Assembly: GCF_013280595.1 (NCBI RefSeq)
Contig: NZ_JAAATY010000016.1
Location: 1-64,000, forward strand
Source of the DNA: Kibdelosporangium persicum
GTDB taxonomy: Bacteria; Actinomycetota; Actinomycetes; Mycobacteriales; Pseudonocardiaceae
Reading direction: 5' to 3'
Length of the DNA stretch: 64,000 nucleotides
A program made the position numbers and the translations under genes. Positions 26,011 to 34,396 of this stretch are shown here, in pieces (the first letter of the stretch is position 1; the number at the start of each line of letters is the position of its first letter). Below the pieces are notes generated by a model, which saw only the letters and a program-made list of their open reading frames with translations, searched no databases and was not told the origin of the DNA.

Positions 26011-26474
26011 ACGAGGTCCGGCAGGCGTCGCCGGACGACTGGGCGGCGTTCCGTGACATCCGGCTGGCCGCGTTGGCGGACGCGCCGGACGCGTTCGGGT
26101 CGACGTTGCGGGACGAGGTCGACAGCACCGAAGCGGACTGGCGCCGGAGGCTGACCACCTCGGTGGTCTTCCTGGGCAGCCGGAACGGCGAGGTGCAGGC
26201 GATCGCCTCGGCATTCCCCCTTGAGGGCGACGAGGTCGAACTGATCAGGATCTGGACGGACCCGCGTGCCCGAGGCACAGGCCTGGCCGCCGAGACCGTC
26301 GGCGCGGTCCTGGAGTGGGCGCAGGGGAAGACCGTCACGCTGTGGGTCGGCGAGAAGAACCCGGCGGCTGAACGCTTCTACGCCAAGCTCGGGTTCGTCC
26401 GGACAGGCAGGCGCGGCCCGCTGCCACGAGACGAGTCGATCATGGAAGTCGAGATGGTGCTACGCGCGGACTGA
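26007..26474 (+). CDS. GNAT-family N-acetyltransferase, last gene of the biosynthetic operon
   Basis: 155 residues with the acetyl-CoA motif IWTDPRARGTGLAAETVGAV and the C-terminal NPAAERFYAKLGFVRTGRR. ATGA overlap with the glycosyltransferase. Either acetylates an amine of the product or gives self-resistance. Its end overlaps the convergent gpgS gene by 15 bp, which sets the right border of the cluster. Confidence 0.88.
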   Translation: MNEVRQASPDDWAAFRDIRLAALADAPDAFGSTLRDEVDSTEADWRRRLTTSVVFLGSRNGEVQAIASAFPLEGDEVELIRIWTDPRARGTGLAAETVGAVLEWAQGKTVTLWVGEKNPAAERFYAKLGFVRTGRRGPLPRDESIMEVEMVLRAD

Positions 26475-27365
26475 CCGCATCGGCGGGCGGTCCGCCACCT
26501 CGATCGCCTTGGTGTCGGGCAGCCACTTTCCCGCGACCTGCACGAACTGCGTCAGCTCAGTCGCGCTGTCGACGGAGCAGCGCCGCAGCATCGCGCCGAG
26601 GATCTGACTGGCCATCACGCCGAGCTGCAGCAGGTTCCGGTTCCTGTGCTTACGGACACCCAGGTTGACCTGCGCGATCGCGTCCAGGCCGAACGCGGAA
26701 TGCGCGTCCAGCAGCATACCGATCTCCACCGCGTACCCCGCCGCGAACGACACCGACTCCAGCAGCTCCCGCGTCGCCGCGTATTCCCCGCCAAGAGGCT
26801 GGACCAGCCCGGAAAGCTCCGGCCTGAGGGCGTTCAGCAACGGCCGGGCCAGCAGTTCGGTCACCCGGCCGCCGCCGGTGCCGTAGTCCTCGGTCTCCAG
26901 CCTGAGCGGCCGCCGGTAGAAGCCCTTGACCAGGTGGACGTCCTCGGTCAGCAGCGGTCCGAGCAGCGCGGGGACGAACGCCGGATCGGGGTCCACCAGG
27001 TCGGCGTCCAGGAAGACGATCAGGTCACCGGAGGTCGCGGCCAGCGAGCGCCACAACACCTCGCCCTTGCCAGGCAACGGTTCGACCTCCGGCACGACGT
27101 CCTCCCGCCGCACCACCCTCGCTCCCGCCGCGGTGGCCACCTCCGCGGTCCGGTCGGTGGACCCGGAATCCATCACCACGATCTCGTCCACCAGGACACC
27201 GAGCAACGGCCGGACCGTCCGCACGACGTCGCCGACGGTCGCTTCCTCGTTCAACGCGGGCAACACCACACTGACCGTGCGGTCGCGCCCGGACAGCTCG
27301 TCCACTGTCCACTGTGGCTCCTGCCAGGTCCTCGACTCGAACCACGCCCGTGCGGCTGGGTTCAC
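26460..27365 (-). CDS. gpgS: Glucosyl-3-phosphoglycerate synthase (GT81)
   Basis: First step of methylglucose-lipopolysaccharide/glucosylglycerate synthesis: glucose from a nucleotide donor to 3-phosphoglycerate. 301 residues, family length. GT-A features SVVLPALNEEATVGDVV, MDSGSTDRT and the metal motif FLDADLVDPDP. GTG at 27365 overlaps the folP2 stop (GTGA). Counterpart of Rv1208. Confidence 0.95.
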   Translation of the reverse strand: MNPAARAWFESRTWQEPQWTVDELSGRDRTVSVVLPALNEEATVGDVVRTVRPLLGVLVDEIVVMDSGSTDRTAEVATAAGARVVRREDVVPEVEPLPGKGEVLWRSLAATSGDLIVFLDADLVDPDPAFVPALLGPLLTEDVHLVKGFYRRPLRLETEDYGTGGGRVTELLARPLLNALRPELSGLVQPLGGEYAATRELLESVSFAAGYAVEIGMLLDAHSAFGLDAIAQVNLGVRKHRNRNLLQLGVMASQILGAMLRRCSVDSATELTQFVQVAGKWLPDTKAIEVADRPPMRSVRA

Positions 27366-28231
27366 GCGAGCGCCCGCAGGACTCGGGCAGGCGGCCGGGT
27401 GCCCGCGATGCTGGCGACCATTTCGAGCACCTTCCTGGTCTGCCGCACCTGGTGGGCACGAAAGACGCGGGCGCCGGTCCATGCCGCGACCGAGGTGGCG
27501 GCCAGGGTCCCGTCCACCCGGTCGGACAGTTCGACGCCGAGCGTCTCCCCGACGAAGTCCTTGTTGGACAGCGCCATCAGCACCGGCCAGCCGGTGGCGA
27601 CCAGTTCGTCCAGGCGCCGCAACAACTCCAGGCCGTGCCACGTGTTCTTGCCGAAGTCGTGCGTCGGGTCGATCAGCACGCCTTCCACGGGCACACCGAG
27701 CTCGACCATCCGGTTCGCGCGCCGCACGAGTTCGTCGGCGACCTCCGCGACCACGTCGAGGTACCGCACCCGGTGCGGGTCCGTGCGCGGCGGCACTCCC
27801 CCGGTGTGCGAACACACGATCCCGACCCGGTACTCGGCCGCGACCTCGGCCAGCCGCGGATCGGCGCCCGCCCACGTGTCGTTGAGCAGGTCGGCACCGG
27901 CCTCGCAGGCGGCCTGGGCGACCTCGTGCCGCCAGGTGTCGATGCTGATCACCACGTCGGGGAACTTCTCACGCACAGCCGCGACGAACGGGACGATCCG
28001 GCGCAGTTCCTCCGCGGTGTCCACGATCTCGCCGTGTGCCCCCGCCCGCACACCGCCGATGTCCACGATGTCCGCGCCGTCCGCCACCGCTGCCGCGACC
28101 GCCGCCATCGCGGCATCGTCGCTGAACGTGGCACCGCGGTCGTAGAAGGAATCCCTGGTGCGGTTGACGATGGCCATCACCAACGCGCGGTCCTGGGCCA
28201 CCTCACGGGTGCCGAACTTGAGGGGTCGCAC
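27362..28231 (-). CDS. folP2: Dihydropteroate synthase paralogue FolP2
   Basis: 289 residues from GTG at 28231 (VRPLKFGTREV). Pterin-binding TIM barrel: MAIVNRTRDSFYDRGATF, DIVDIGG, LINDTW-like LLNDTWAG, and LIDPTHDFGKNTWH. Pairs with gpgS as Rv1207-Rv1208 do. The mycobacterial FolP2 is reported to lack dihydropteroate synthase activity, so a true folate role is doubtful; a role linked to methylglucose lipopolysaccharide is only suggested by context. A longer form to 28366 is possible but has no coding character. Confidence 0.88.
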   Translation of the reverse strand: MRPLKFGTREVAQDRALVMAIVNRTRDSFYDRGATFSDDAAMAAVAAAVADGADIVDIGGVRAGAHGEIVDTAEELRRIVPFVAAVREKFPDVVISIDTWRHEVAQAACEAGADLLNDTWAGADPRLAEVAAEYRVGIVCSHTGGVPPRTDPHRVRYLDVVAEVADELVRRANRMVELGVPVEGVLIDPTHDFGKNTWHGLELLRRLDELVATGWPVLMALSNKDFVGETLGVELSDRVDGTLAATSVAAWTGARVFRAHQVRQTRKVLEMVASIAGTRPPARVLRALA

Positions 28232-28422
28232 TGTCTGATCGTGCCATGCGGGGTGGGCAGGCCGCCTCACGGCGCGTGACCGGCCTCGGCCGCCGTCGTG
28301 GCTCAGGGCGATGTCGGGCGTGTTGCGTGGCGTAAATAACCAGCGCGACCAAGCCCTCGAAACCACCGTTTTGACACTCCGCCTCTTACAGTGGACGTAT
28401 CCCCCACCGCAGGAGGCCCTCC

Positions 28423-29091
28423 TTGTTCTACCGCGCGCTGCGTGCTGTCTGTGCCTTCATCGCGAAGGTGCTGTTCCGCCCGAAGGTCGAAGGCCTGGAG
28501 AACATCCCGGCCAAGGGCGCGGTCATCCTGGCGAGCAACCACCTCTCGGTGTTCGACAGCATCCTGATCCCGCTGGTCGTGCCCAGGCAGGTGAACTTCC
28601 TGGCCAAGGAGGAGTACTTCCTCGGCCGTTCGCCGTACAAGCGGGTCCGGGCGGCCTTCATGCGTGCCATCGGCCAGGTGCCCGTGCAGCGTGGTCAGGC
28701 GCGTGCCGGGGTGGCGGCGCTGGAGGTGGCCGGCAATGTGCTGGCGAACGGCAACGTGTTCGGGATCTACCCGGAGGGCACACGCTCGCGCGACCTGCGG
28801 CTGCACCGTGGCCACACCGGTGTCGGGCAGCTCGCGCTGTCCTGCAACGCGCCCGTCGTGCCGATGGCCGTGATCGGCACCGAACGGATCCAGCCGCCGG
28901 GTCAGCGGTTCCCCCGGCCGAGCCGGGTGACGATCCGGATCGGCAAACCGCTGGACTTCTCCCGGTATGACGGCATGGCGGCCTCACCGGCCATTCGCCG
29001 CGCGGTGACCGACGAGATCATGTATTCGATCATGGAACTGTCCGGCCAGGAATACGTGGACGTTTACCACAAGCTGCCGGACGCGGCCTGA
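28423..29091 (+). CDS. 1-acyl-glycerol-3-phosphate acyltransferase-like protein (PlsC family)
   Basis: 222 residues. The LPLAT motifs are NHLSVFDS (HX4D) and YPEGTRSRD, with VPVQRG between. TTG at 28423 is the start, fixed by AGGAGG 6 bases upstream. Acts at the membrane to acylate lysophosphatidic acid or a similar lipid. Divergent from folP2 with 191 bp between. Confidence 0.9.
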   Translation: MFYRALRAVCAFIAKVLFRPKVEGLENIPAKGAVILASNHLSVFDSILIPLVVPRQVNFLAKEEYFLGRSPYKRVRAAFMRAIGQVPVQRGQARAGVAALEVAGNVLANGNVFGIYPEGTRSRDLRLHRGHTGVGQLALSCNAPVVPMAVIGTERIQPPGQRFPRPSRVTIRIGKPLDFSRYDGMAASPAIRRAVTDEIMYSIMELSGQEYVDVYHKLPDAA

Positions 29092-29119
29092 CCTGCCTAT
29101 ACCACAGCCCACTGAGCCA

Positions 29120-29144
29120 ATCTTGTGAATGGTGATCACAAGAT
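29120..29144. promoter_or_regulatory. Inverted repeat upstream of the DyP gene
   Basis: ATCTTGTG (29120-29127) and CACAAGAT (29137-29144), 8-bp perfect arms with 9 bases between. It lies 29 bp after the acyltransferase stop and 178 bp before the peroxidase start. An operator is favoured over a terminator because no U-run follows. Confidence 0.4.
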
Positions 29145-29321
29145 CGGACGAATCACACGTCCCACTCGCGCCCCTGTGTACGTCAATTGAGAGCCAATTG
29201 GCCTGTTATTCGGCCGTTCGAGTGAACTGACTTGAAGCCGCTGCCCGGCTCGGGCTCACTGGAAGTAGGGGACGGCGAATGGGGAGCCGTCCACCGCCAC
29301 CGGGGGAATCCAGGGGGATTC

Positions 29322-30785
29322 ATGAGTGACCACGGTGCGGACGCGGCTGCCCGAAAACTGCCGCTCCGCTATTCGGACGATATCCAGGGCGACATTCTCG
29401 CCGGTTTCCGGAAAGATCACGAAACCGTCCTGATGTTGCGCTTCCCGGACGATCCGGAACCCGTCCGAAAATGGCTGCGCCGGCTCATCCCGCAGATCTC
29501 GACGACCCGCCAGGTCGCCGCGTTCAACGCCGAATACAGCACGGCGAGGCACACCCTCGCGGGCACGGACCCGGCCGGGCTGAGCGCGACGTGGATGAAC
29601 GTCAGCCTGACGTACCCGGGCCTGAAATTCCTGATGGGCACCGAGCCGTTACCCGACCAGGAACCTGACGGCGTACAGGCGTTCGTACAGGGCGCGTTCG
29701 CCCGTGCGGAGATCAACGGAGACCAGGGCGACAGCGCACCTGAGGAATGGCTGTTCGGTCGCGCCGACCAACCGGTGCACGCCGTGCTCACGATCGCGTC
29801 CGACGACCAGGCGAAACTCGAAGTCCGCGCCTCGGAACTGCGGGTGGCCGCCGCCCGCGCGGGCCTGACCGTCACGTTCGAGCAGGTCGGCGCGACCCTG
29901 CCGGGCGAACGCAGGGGACACGAGCACTTCGGGTTCAAGGACGGCATCAGCCAGCCCGGCGTCCGTGACTTCGACCGGCCCGACCCACGAGACCCGATCC
30001 ACGTCGACGGCAAGCCGGGCACCCGGATCCTGCCGGCCGGCGAGTTCGTGCTCGGGCACCCGAAACTGACCGGGGACGCGCCCCAGCTGCCGGAATGGAC
30101 CCGCAACGGGTCGTTCCAGGTGGTCCGCCGGCTCGCACAGGACGTGCCGGCGTGGTGGGCGCAGGCCGGTGCCGCGCGCAGGCAGCTCGACAAGGAGGGG
30201 GTCGAACTGCCGCCCGGCACCGGCACTGAATGGCTGGCCGCCCGGGCGGTCGGCAGGTGGCGTTCGGGCGCGTCGGTGGCGCACAACCCGAACGCCGAAC
30301 CACCGACCAAACCGGGCGCGCCGGACGACAACCTGATCAGCTACGTGGAGGACGGCGAAGGCCACACCACACCGCACTTCGCCCACATCCGGAAGACCAA
30401 CCCGCGCGACGGGATCGGCGGCGACTTCGCACCGGCCGACGTCCGCCGGATCATCCGCCGCGGAATCCCGTACGGCCAGCCTTTCGACCCGGCCGCGGGC
30501 CAGGGCCACGGCCCGGACGCGGACCGCGGGCTGGTCTTCATCGCCTACATGTCGGATCTCGCCTTCCAGTTCGAGTTCCTGCAGCAGGCCTGGATCAACA
30601 ACAGGGACTTCCTCCAGGCCGAAACCGGAACCGACCCGGTGATCGGCGTGGACAGCGACGTCACCCTGAAACTGGACACCCTGCCCAGCGGCAGGAAACT
30701 GCACTTCGCACAGTTCGTGCGCACAGAGGGGACCGTTTATGCCTTCGCACCATCACTCAGCACCTTGCGGGAACTCGCAGGCTGA
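29322..30785 (+). CDS. DyP-type haem peroxidase
   Basis: 487 residues, ATG at 29322 after AGGGGG. The DyP signature GXXDG is seen in GFKDGISQPG (about 200-210), and the proximal haem His is probably in HFAHIRKTNPRD (about 360). The length and inserts fit the large (C/D-type) DyP group. There is no Sec or Tat signal peptide, so it acts in the cytoplasm or inside an encapsulin-like shell; no encapsulin gene is next to it. Oxidises phenolics or dyes with hydrogen peroxide. Confidence 0.92.
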   Translation: MSDHGADAAARKLPLRYSDDIQGDILAGFRKDHETVLMLRFPDDPEPVRKWLRRLIPQISTTRQVAAFNAEYSTARHTLAGTDPAGLSATWMNVSLTYPGLKFLMGTEPLPDQEPDGVQAFVQGAFARAEINGDQGDSAPEEWLFGRADQPVHAVLTIASDDQAKLEVRASELRVAAARAGLTVTFEQVGATLPGERRGHEHFGFKDGISQPGVRDFDRPDPRDPIHVDGKPGTRILPAGEFVLGHPKLTGDAPQLPEWTRNGSFQVVRRLAQDVPAWWAQAGAARRQLDKEGVELPPGTGTEWLAARAVGRWRSGASVAHNPNAEPPTKPGAPDDNLISYVEDGEGHTTPHFAHIRKTNPRDGIGGDFAPADVRRIIRRGIPYGQPFDPAAGQGHGPDADRGLVFIAYMSDLAFQFEFLQQAWINNRDFLQAETGTDPVIGVDSDVTLKLDTLPSGRKLHFAQFVRTEGTVYAFAPSLSTLRELAG

Positions 30786-30812
30786 CGACCGCGACATGTG
30801 ACCGGAACGCCA

Positions 30813-30833
30813 GGGCCCGGCTCCGCCGGGCCC
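30813..30833 (+). terminator. Terminator of the DyP gene
   Basis: GGGCCCGG (30813-30820), loop CTCCG, CCGGGCCC (30826-30833): a perfect 8-bp stem 28 bp after the stop codon. Confidence 0.75.
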
Positions 30834-30838
30834 TCGCC

Positions 30839-31089
30839 GTGTCCACCATTCCAGCACCCCGAAACACACGTTCCAGCACCCCGAAACACACGTTCCAGCA
30901 CCCCGAAACACACCTTCCAGCACCCCGAAACACACGTTCCAGCACCGCGAAACGCACCTTCCGGCACAGTGAAATCCCCGGCGGAAGTCAGCCGCCGCCA
31001 CACGCCATGCCCGAGAAAATTTCATGGTGCCGGAAAGGCGGACACGACATGCCGCAACGTGCGACACGGGGTGCTGGAATGGTGGACAC
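30839..31089. repeat. Dispersed intergenic element, copy 1: inverted arrays of 22-bp repeats
   Basis: Perfect 23-bp terminal inverted repeats, 30839-30861 and 31067-31089, begin GTGTCCACC and end GGTGGACAC. Inside the left arm, five 22-bp units (core TTCCAGCACCCCGAAAC) start at 30849, 30871, 30893, 30915 and 30937, with a degenerate sixth at 30959. The right arm holds degenerate units in the opposite direction. It sits between the convergent DyP and LOG genes. A related element lies at 55053-55217. Confidence 0.85.
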
Positions 31090-31122
31090 GGGGTGGCGTG
31101 GGTGGTCAAGTGGGGTGGGTGG

Positions 31123-31664
31123 TCAAGTGGCGCTGTTCGCGAACGTGTCCAGGATCTTGACCGGGTCCGGGTCGACCGTGATGAACTCGCGATATCCGGA
31201 CCGGATGAAACCCTCGGCCACCATGTGCTCGACCATCCGCACCAGCGGCTGATAGAACCCGTCGATATCCACGATCCCAATGGGTTTGCTGTGGATACCG
31301 ATCTGGGCCCACGTCCAGATCTCGAAGAGCTCGTCCAGCGTCCCCGCCCCGCCGGGCATCGCCAGGAACCCGTCCGACAGCTCGGCCATCAGCGCCTTGC
31401 GCTCGTGCATGCTGCCGACCACATGCAGCTCGGTCAGGCCCTCATGCGCGAGTTCGCGATCCATCATGCTCACCGGGATCACGCCGATCACCTCGCCGCC
31501 CGCCTCGAGCGCCGCGTCGGCGATCACGCCCATCGTGCCGACGGACGCGCCGCCGTAGACCAGGGTGATGCCGCGTTTGGCCAGCAGTCGTCCCAGGTCG
31601 GCGGCAGCGGAGGCGTACAAGGGCCTGCGGCCCGGCTGCGAGCCGCAGAAAACGCAGACACGCA

Positions 31665-31665
<1 letters not shown>
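31123..31665 (-). CDS. LOG-family protein (cytokinin riboside monophosphate phosphoribohydrolase type)
   Basis: 180 residues from GTG at 31665, chosen for GGAGG 10 bases upstream. LOG motif PGGAGTLDE in AMPGGAGTLDELFE and the N-terminal VCVFCGSQPG. Family members cleave nucleoside monophosphates to a base and ribose-5-phosphate. Counterpart of Rv1205, the cytokinin-producing enzyme. It begins on the last base of the stop of a second LOG gene, so the two are co-translated. Confidence 0.9.
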
Positions 31666-32483
<818 letters not shown>

Positions 32484-32529
32484 ATGACCACCGGAAAAAC
32501 GGTGATCAGCCCGCCCGGCCCGGGAAGGA

Positions 32530-33612
32530 TCACCGGGTGAGCCACCGGGTCAGCACCGCGGCACAGTCCCGGATCTGCTGGACGTGCACATGCTCCTGGC
32601 GGGTGTGCGCCAGTGTCGGGTCGCCGGGACCGAAGTTGACCGCCGGCATGCCGAGCGCGGCGAACCGGGCGACGTCCGTCCAGCCCAGTTTGGCGACCGG
32701 CCGTCCCCCGGCGGCCTCGACCAGTTCCCTGGCGGCGGGCGCCTGCAGGCCAGGCAGCGCGCCCGCCGCCAGGTCCACCACTTTCACGTCGAACCCGTCG
32801 AACACCTCACGCAGGTGCTGCTCGGCCTCGTGCGCGCCGCGGTCGGGCGCGAACCGGTGGTTGACCGTGAGCACGGCCTCGTCCGGCACGACGTTGCCCG
32901 AGACCCCGCCTTCGATCTTCACGGCCTGCAGGCCTTCGCGGTACGTGCACCCGTCGATCTCCACGGTCCTCGGCTCGTACGCCTCGAGCCTCCTGAGCGC
33001 TTCCCCGAGTGCGTGGATCGCGTTGACCCCCATCCACGCTCGGGCCGTGTGCGCACGCTGGCCCGTTGTACGGACCTGAATCCGCATCGTGCCTTGGCAA
33101 CCGGCTTCGATCACGCCGTTCGAGGGCTCACAGACCACCGCCACGTCGCCCTTCAGCCACTCCGTGAGCTCACGCTCGACGCGGCCGAGGCCGTTGCGGG
33201 CGGCGTCGATCTCCTCGCAGTCGTAGAACACGAAGGTGAGGTCGTGCCTGGGATCCGTGAGCGTGGCGGCGAGGTGCAGCATGACCGCGTCGCCGCCCTT
33301 CATGTCCACCGTGCCGCACCCGTGCAGGATCTCGCCTTCCCGGCGGGACGGCAGGTTGTCGTTGATCGGCACGGTGTCGATGTGTCCCGCGAACACCACT
33401 CGCTGGGCGCGGCCGAGGTTCGTGCGCGCCAGGACCGTGTTGCCCGAACGCGTGATTTCGAGGTGGTCGAGCTTCCGCAGCGCTCGCTCCACCGCGTCCG
33501 CCAGTTCGGCCTCGTTCTCCGAGACGCTCGGGATGTCGACGAGGACAGCGGTCAGATCCACCGGGTCGGCGGCAAGGTCCAGTTCAACGCGCACACCGGC
33601 ACGGTACGGCAC
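32530..33612 (-). CDS. dapE: Succinyl-diaminopimelate desuccinylase
   Basis: Last step of the succinylase branch: N-succinyl-LL-diaminopimelate to LL-diaminopimelate. 360 residues, M20 peptidase fold with metal motifs [33 protein letters not shown] and the C-terminal [12 protein letters not shown] at 33612 lies within the large palindrome; GTG at 33594 (VRVELDL) is an equally good start. Faces away from the toxin-antitoxin pair and dapD. Confidence 0.95.
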   Translation of the reverse strand: MPYRAGVRVELDLAADPVDLTAVLVDIPSVSENEAELADAVERALRKLDHLEITRSGNTVLARTNLGRAQRVVFAGHIDTVPINDNLPSRREGEILHGCGTVDMKGGDAVMLHLAATLTDPRHDLTFVFYDCEEIDAARNGLGRVERELTEWLKGDVAVVCEPSNGVIEAGCQGTMRIQVRTTGQRAHTARAWMGVNAIHALGEALRRLEAYEPRTVEIDGCTYREGLQAVKIEGGVSGNVVPDEAVLTVNHRFAPDRGAHEAEQHLREVFDGFDVKVVDLAAGALPGLQAPAARELVEAAGGRPVAKLGWTDVARFAALGMPAVNFGPGDPTLAHTRQEHVHVQQIRDCAAVLTRWLTR

Positions 33613-33646
33613 GTGGGTTTCACGTGGACCACGTGAAACCCACGTG
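33610..33646. promoter_or_regulatory. 37-bp perfect palindrome with four CACGTG cores
   Basis: Left arm CACGTGGGTTTCACGTGG (33610-33627), one central A, and its exact reverse complement (33629-33646). CACGTG starts at 33610, 33621, 33630 and 33641. It ends 13 bp before the antitoxin ATG and overlaps the 5' end of dapE, so it is well placed as an autoregulatory operator of the toxin-antitoxin operon that may also touch dapE. Half sites resemble ParB-binding GTTTCACGTG. Confidence 0.75.
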
Positions 33647-33659
33647 ATAACCTGGCGTT

Positions 33660-33944
33660 ATGAAGCGAAACATCACCGTGCAGTTAGACGAGGAAGTCAT
33701 CGACCGGGCGAAGGTGCTGGCCGCGAAACGCGGAACCTCGGTCAGCGCCTTGCTCTCGCAGCAGGTCATCAAGATGGCTGAGGAAGCAGCCCGCTACGAA
33801 GCAGCCAAACAACGCGCCCTCGCCATGATGGACGAGATCAGCAGCCGCCGACGCCCCGGCGAAGGTGAGAAGTTGACGTGGACCCGCGAGGAGATCAACG
33901 ACCGCTGGGCACAGCGCAAAGAAGCCGAGGGAACCACCGAGTGA
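33660..33944 (+). CDS. VapB-like antitoxin
   Basis: 94 residues. The N-terminal ITVQLDEEVIDRAKVLAAKRGTSVSALL fits a ribbon-helix-helix DNA-binding fold; the acidic and charged C-terminus (LTWTREEINDRW) would bind the toxin. It overlaps the PIN-domain gene by GTGA, the normal antitoxin-toxin order, and lies next to a large palindrome that it probably binds. Confidence 0.88.
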   Translation: MKRNITVQLDEEVIDRAKVLAAKRGTSVSALLSQQVIKMAEEAARYEAAKQRALAMMDEISSRRRPGEGEKLTWTREEINDRWAQRKEAEGTTE

Positions 33945-34372
33945 CAGGCGCAATCCCCGAACTGGTCTTCATCGACACCAACGTCCTCGTCTACGCCCAC
34001 GATGGACGGGACCCGGTCAAGAACAAGATCGCGAAGGCCGCATTGACCGAACTGTGGGACACCGACACAGGTGCACTGAGCACACAAGTCCTGCAGGAGT
34101 TCTATTCGGTTGCCATTCGCAAGCTCGACCTGCCGCATGATCGCGCTCGAGAGATCGTCTCGGTCTACGGCGAGTGGTGCGCCACGACCACAGACGCCCA
34201 GTTACTCGTCTCGGCGAGCGTGCTGTGCGAGCGGTATCAGCTCTCCTGGTGGGATGCGCTGGTCGTCGAAGCCGCCCTCCGATGTGGCGCGACGACGTTG
34301 CTGTCGGAGGACCTTCAGGACGGTCAGACCTTCGGCTCGCTGACGATCCGCAACCCGTTCGTCGAGAACTGA
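33941..34372 (+). CDS. PIN-domain toxin (VapC-like ribonuclease)
   Basis: 143 residues. Acidic active-site residues are in FIDTNVLVYAHD, LQEFYSV, SWWDALVVEAA and LLSEDLQDGQ, matching the four conserved PIN carboxylates. Mg-dependent cleavage of RNA, neutralised by the antitoxin encoded directly upstream. GTG start inside the antitoxin stop. Confidence 0.9.
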   Translation: MTGAIPELVFIDTNVLVYAHDGRDPVKNKIAKAALTELWDTDTGALSTQVLQEFYSVAIRKLDLPHDRAREIVSVYGEWCATTTDAQLLVSASVLCERYQLSWWDALVVEAALRCGATTLLSEDLQDGQTFGSLTIRNPFVEN

Positions 34373-34396
34373 GCCGGCGTTGGTTACCTTTGGCAC

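Noticed and set aside
28232-28422. Longer folP2 start at 28366
   Set aside because: The added residues are Arg/Trp-rich without similarity to the family; GTG at 28231 gives the conserved N-terminus.
30849-30980. CRISPR-like array of direct repeats
   Set aside because: The 22-bp units follow one another without spacers, and no cas genes are near. It is a tandem repeat element.
30753-31280. Minus strand open frame across the repeat element encoding repeated GCWNVCFGVLE
   Set aside because: The repeat period (22 bp) is not a multiple of three, so all frames stay open by chance; overlaps the LOG gene antisense.
33616-33640. Chromosomal parS centromere site
   Set aside because: The halves resemble GTTTCACGTG but neither 14-mer matches the actinobacterial parS fully (about 11-12 of 14), and the spacing suits a toxin-antitoxin operator better. 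Kept only as an alternative.
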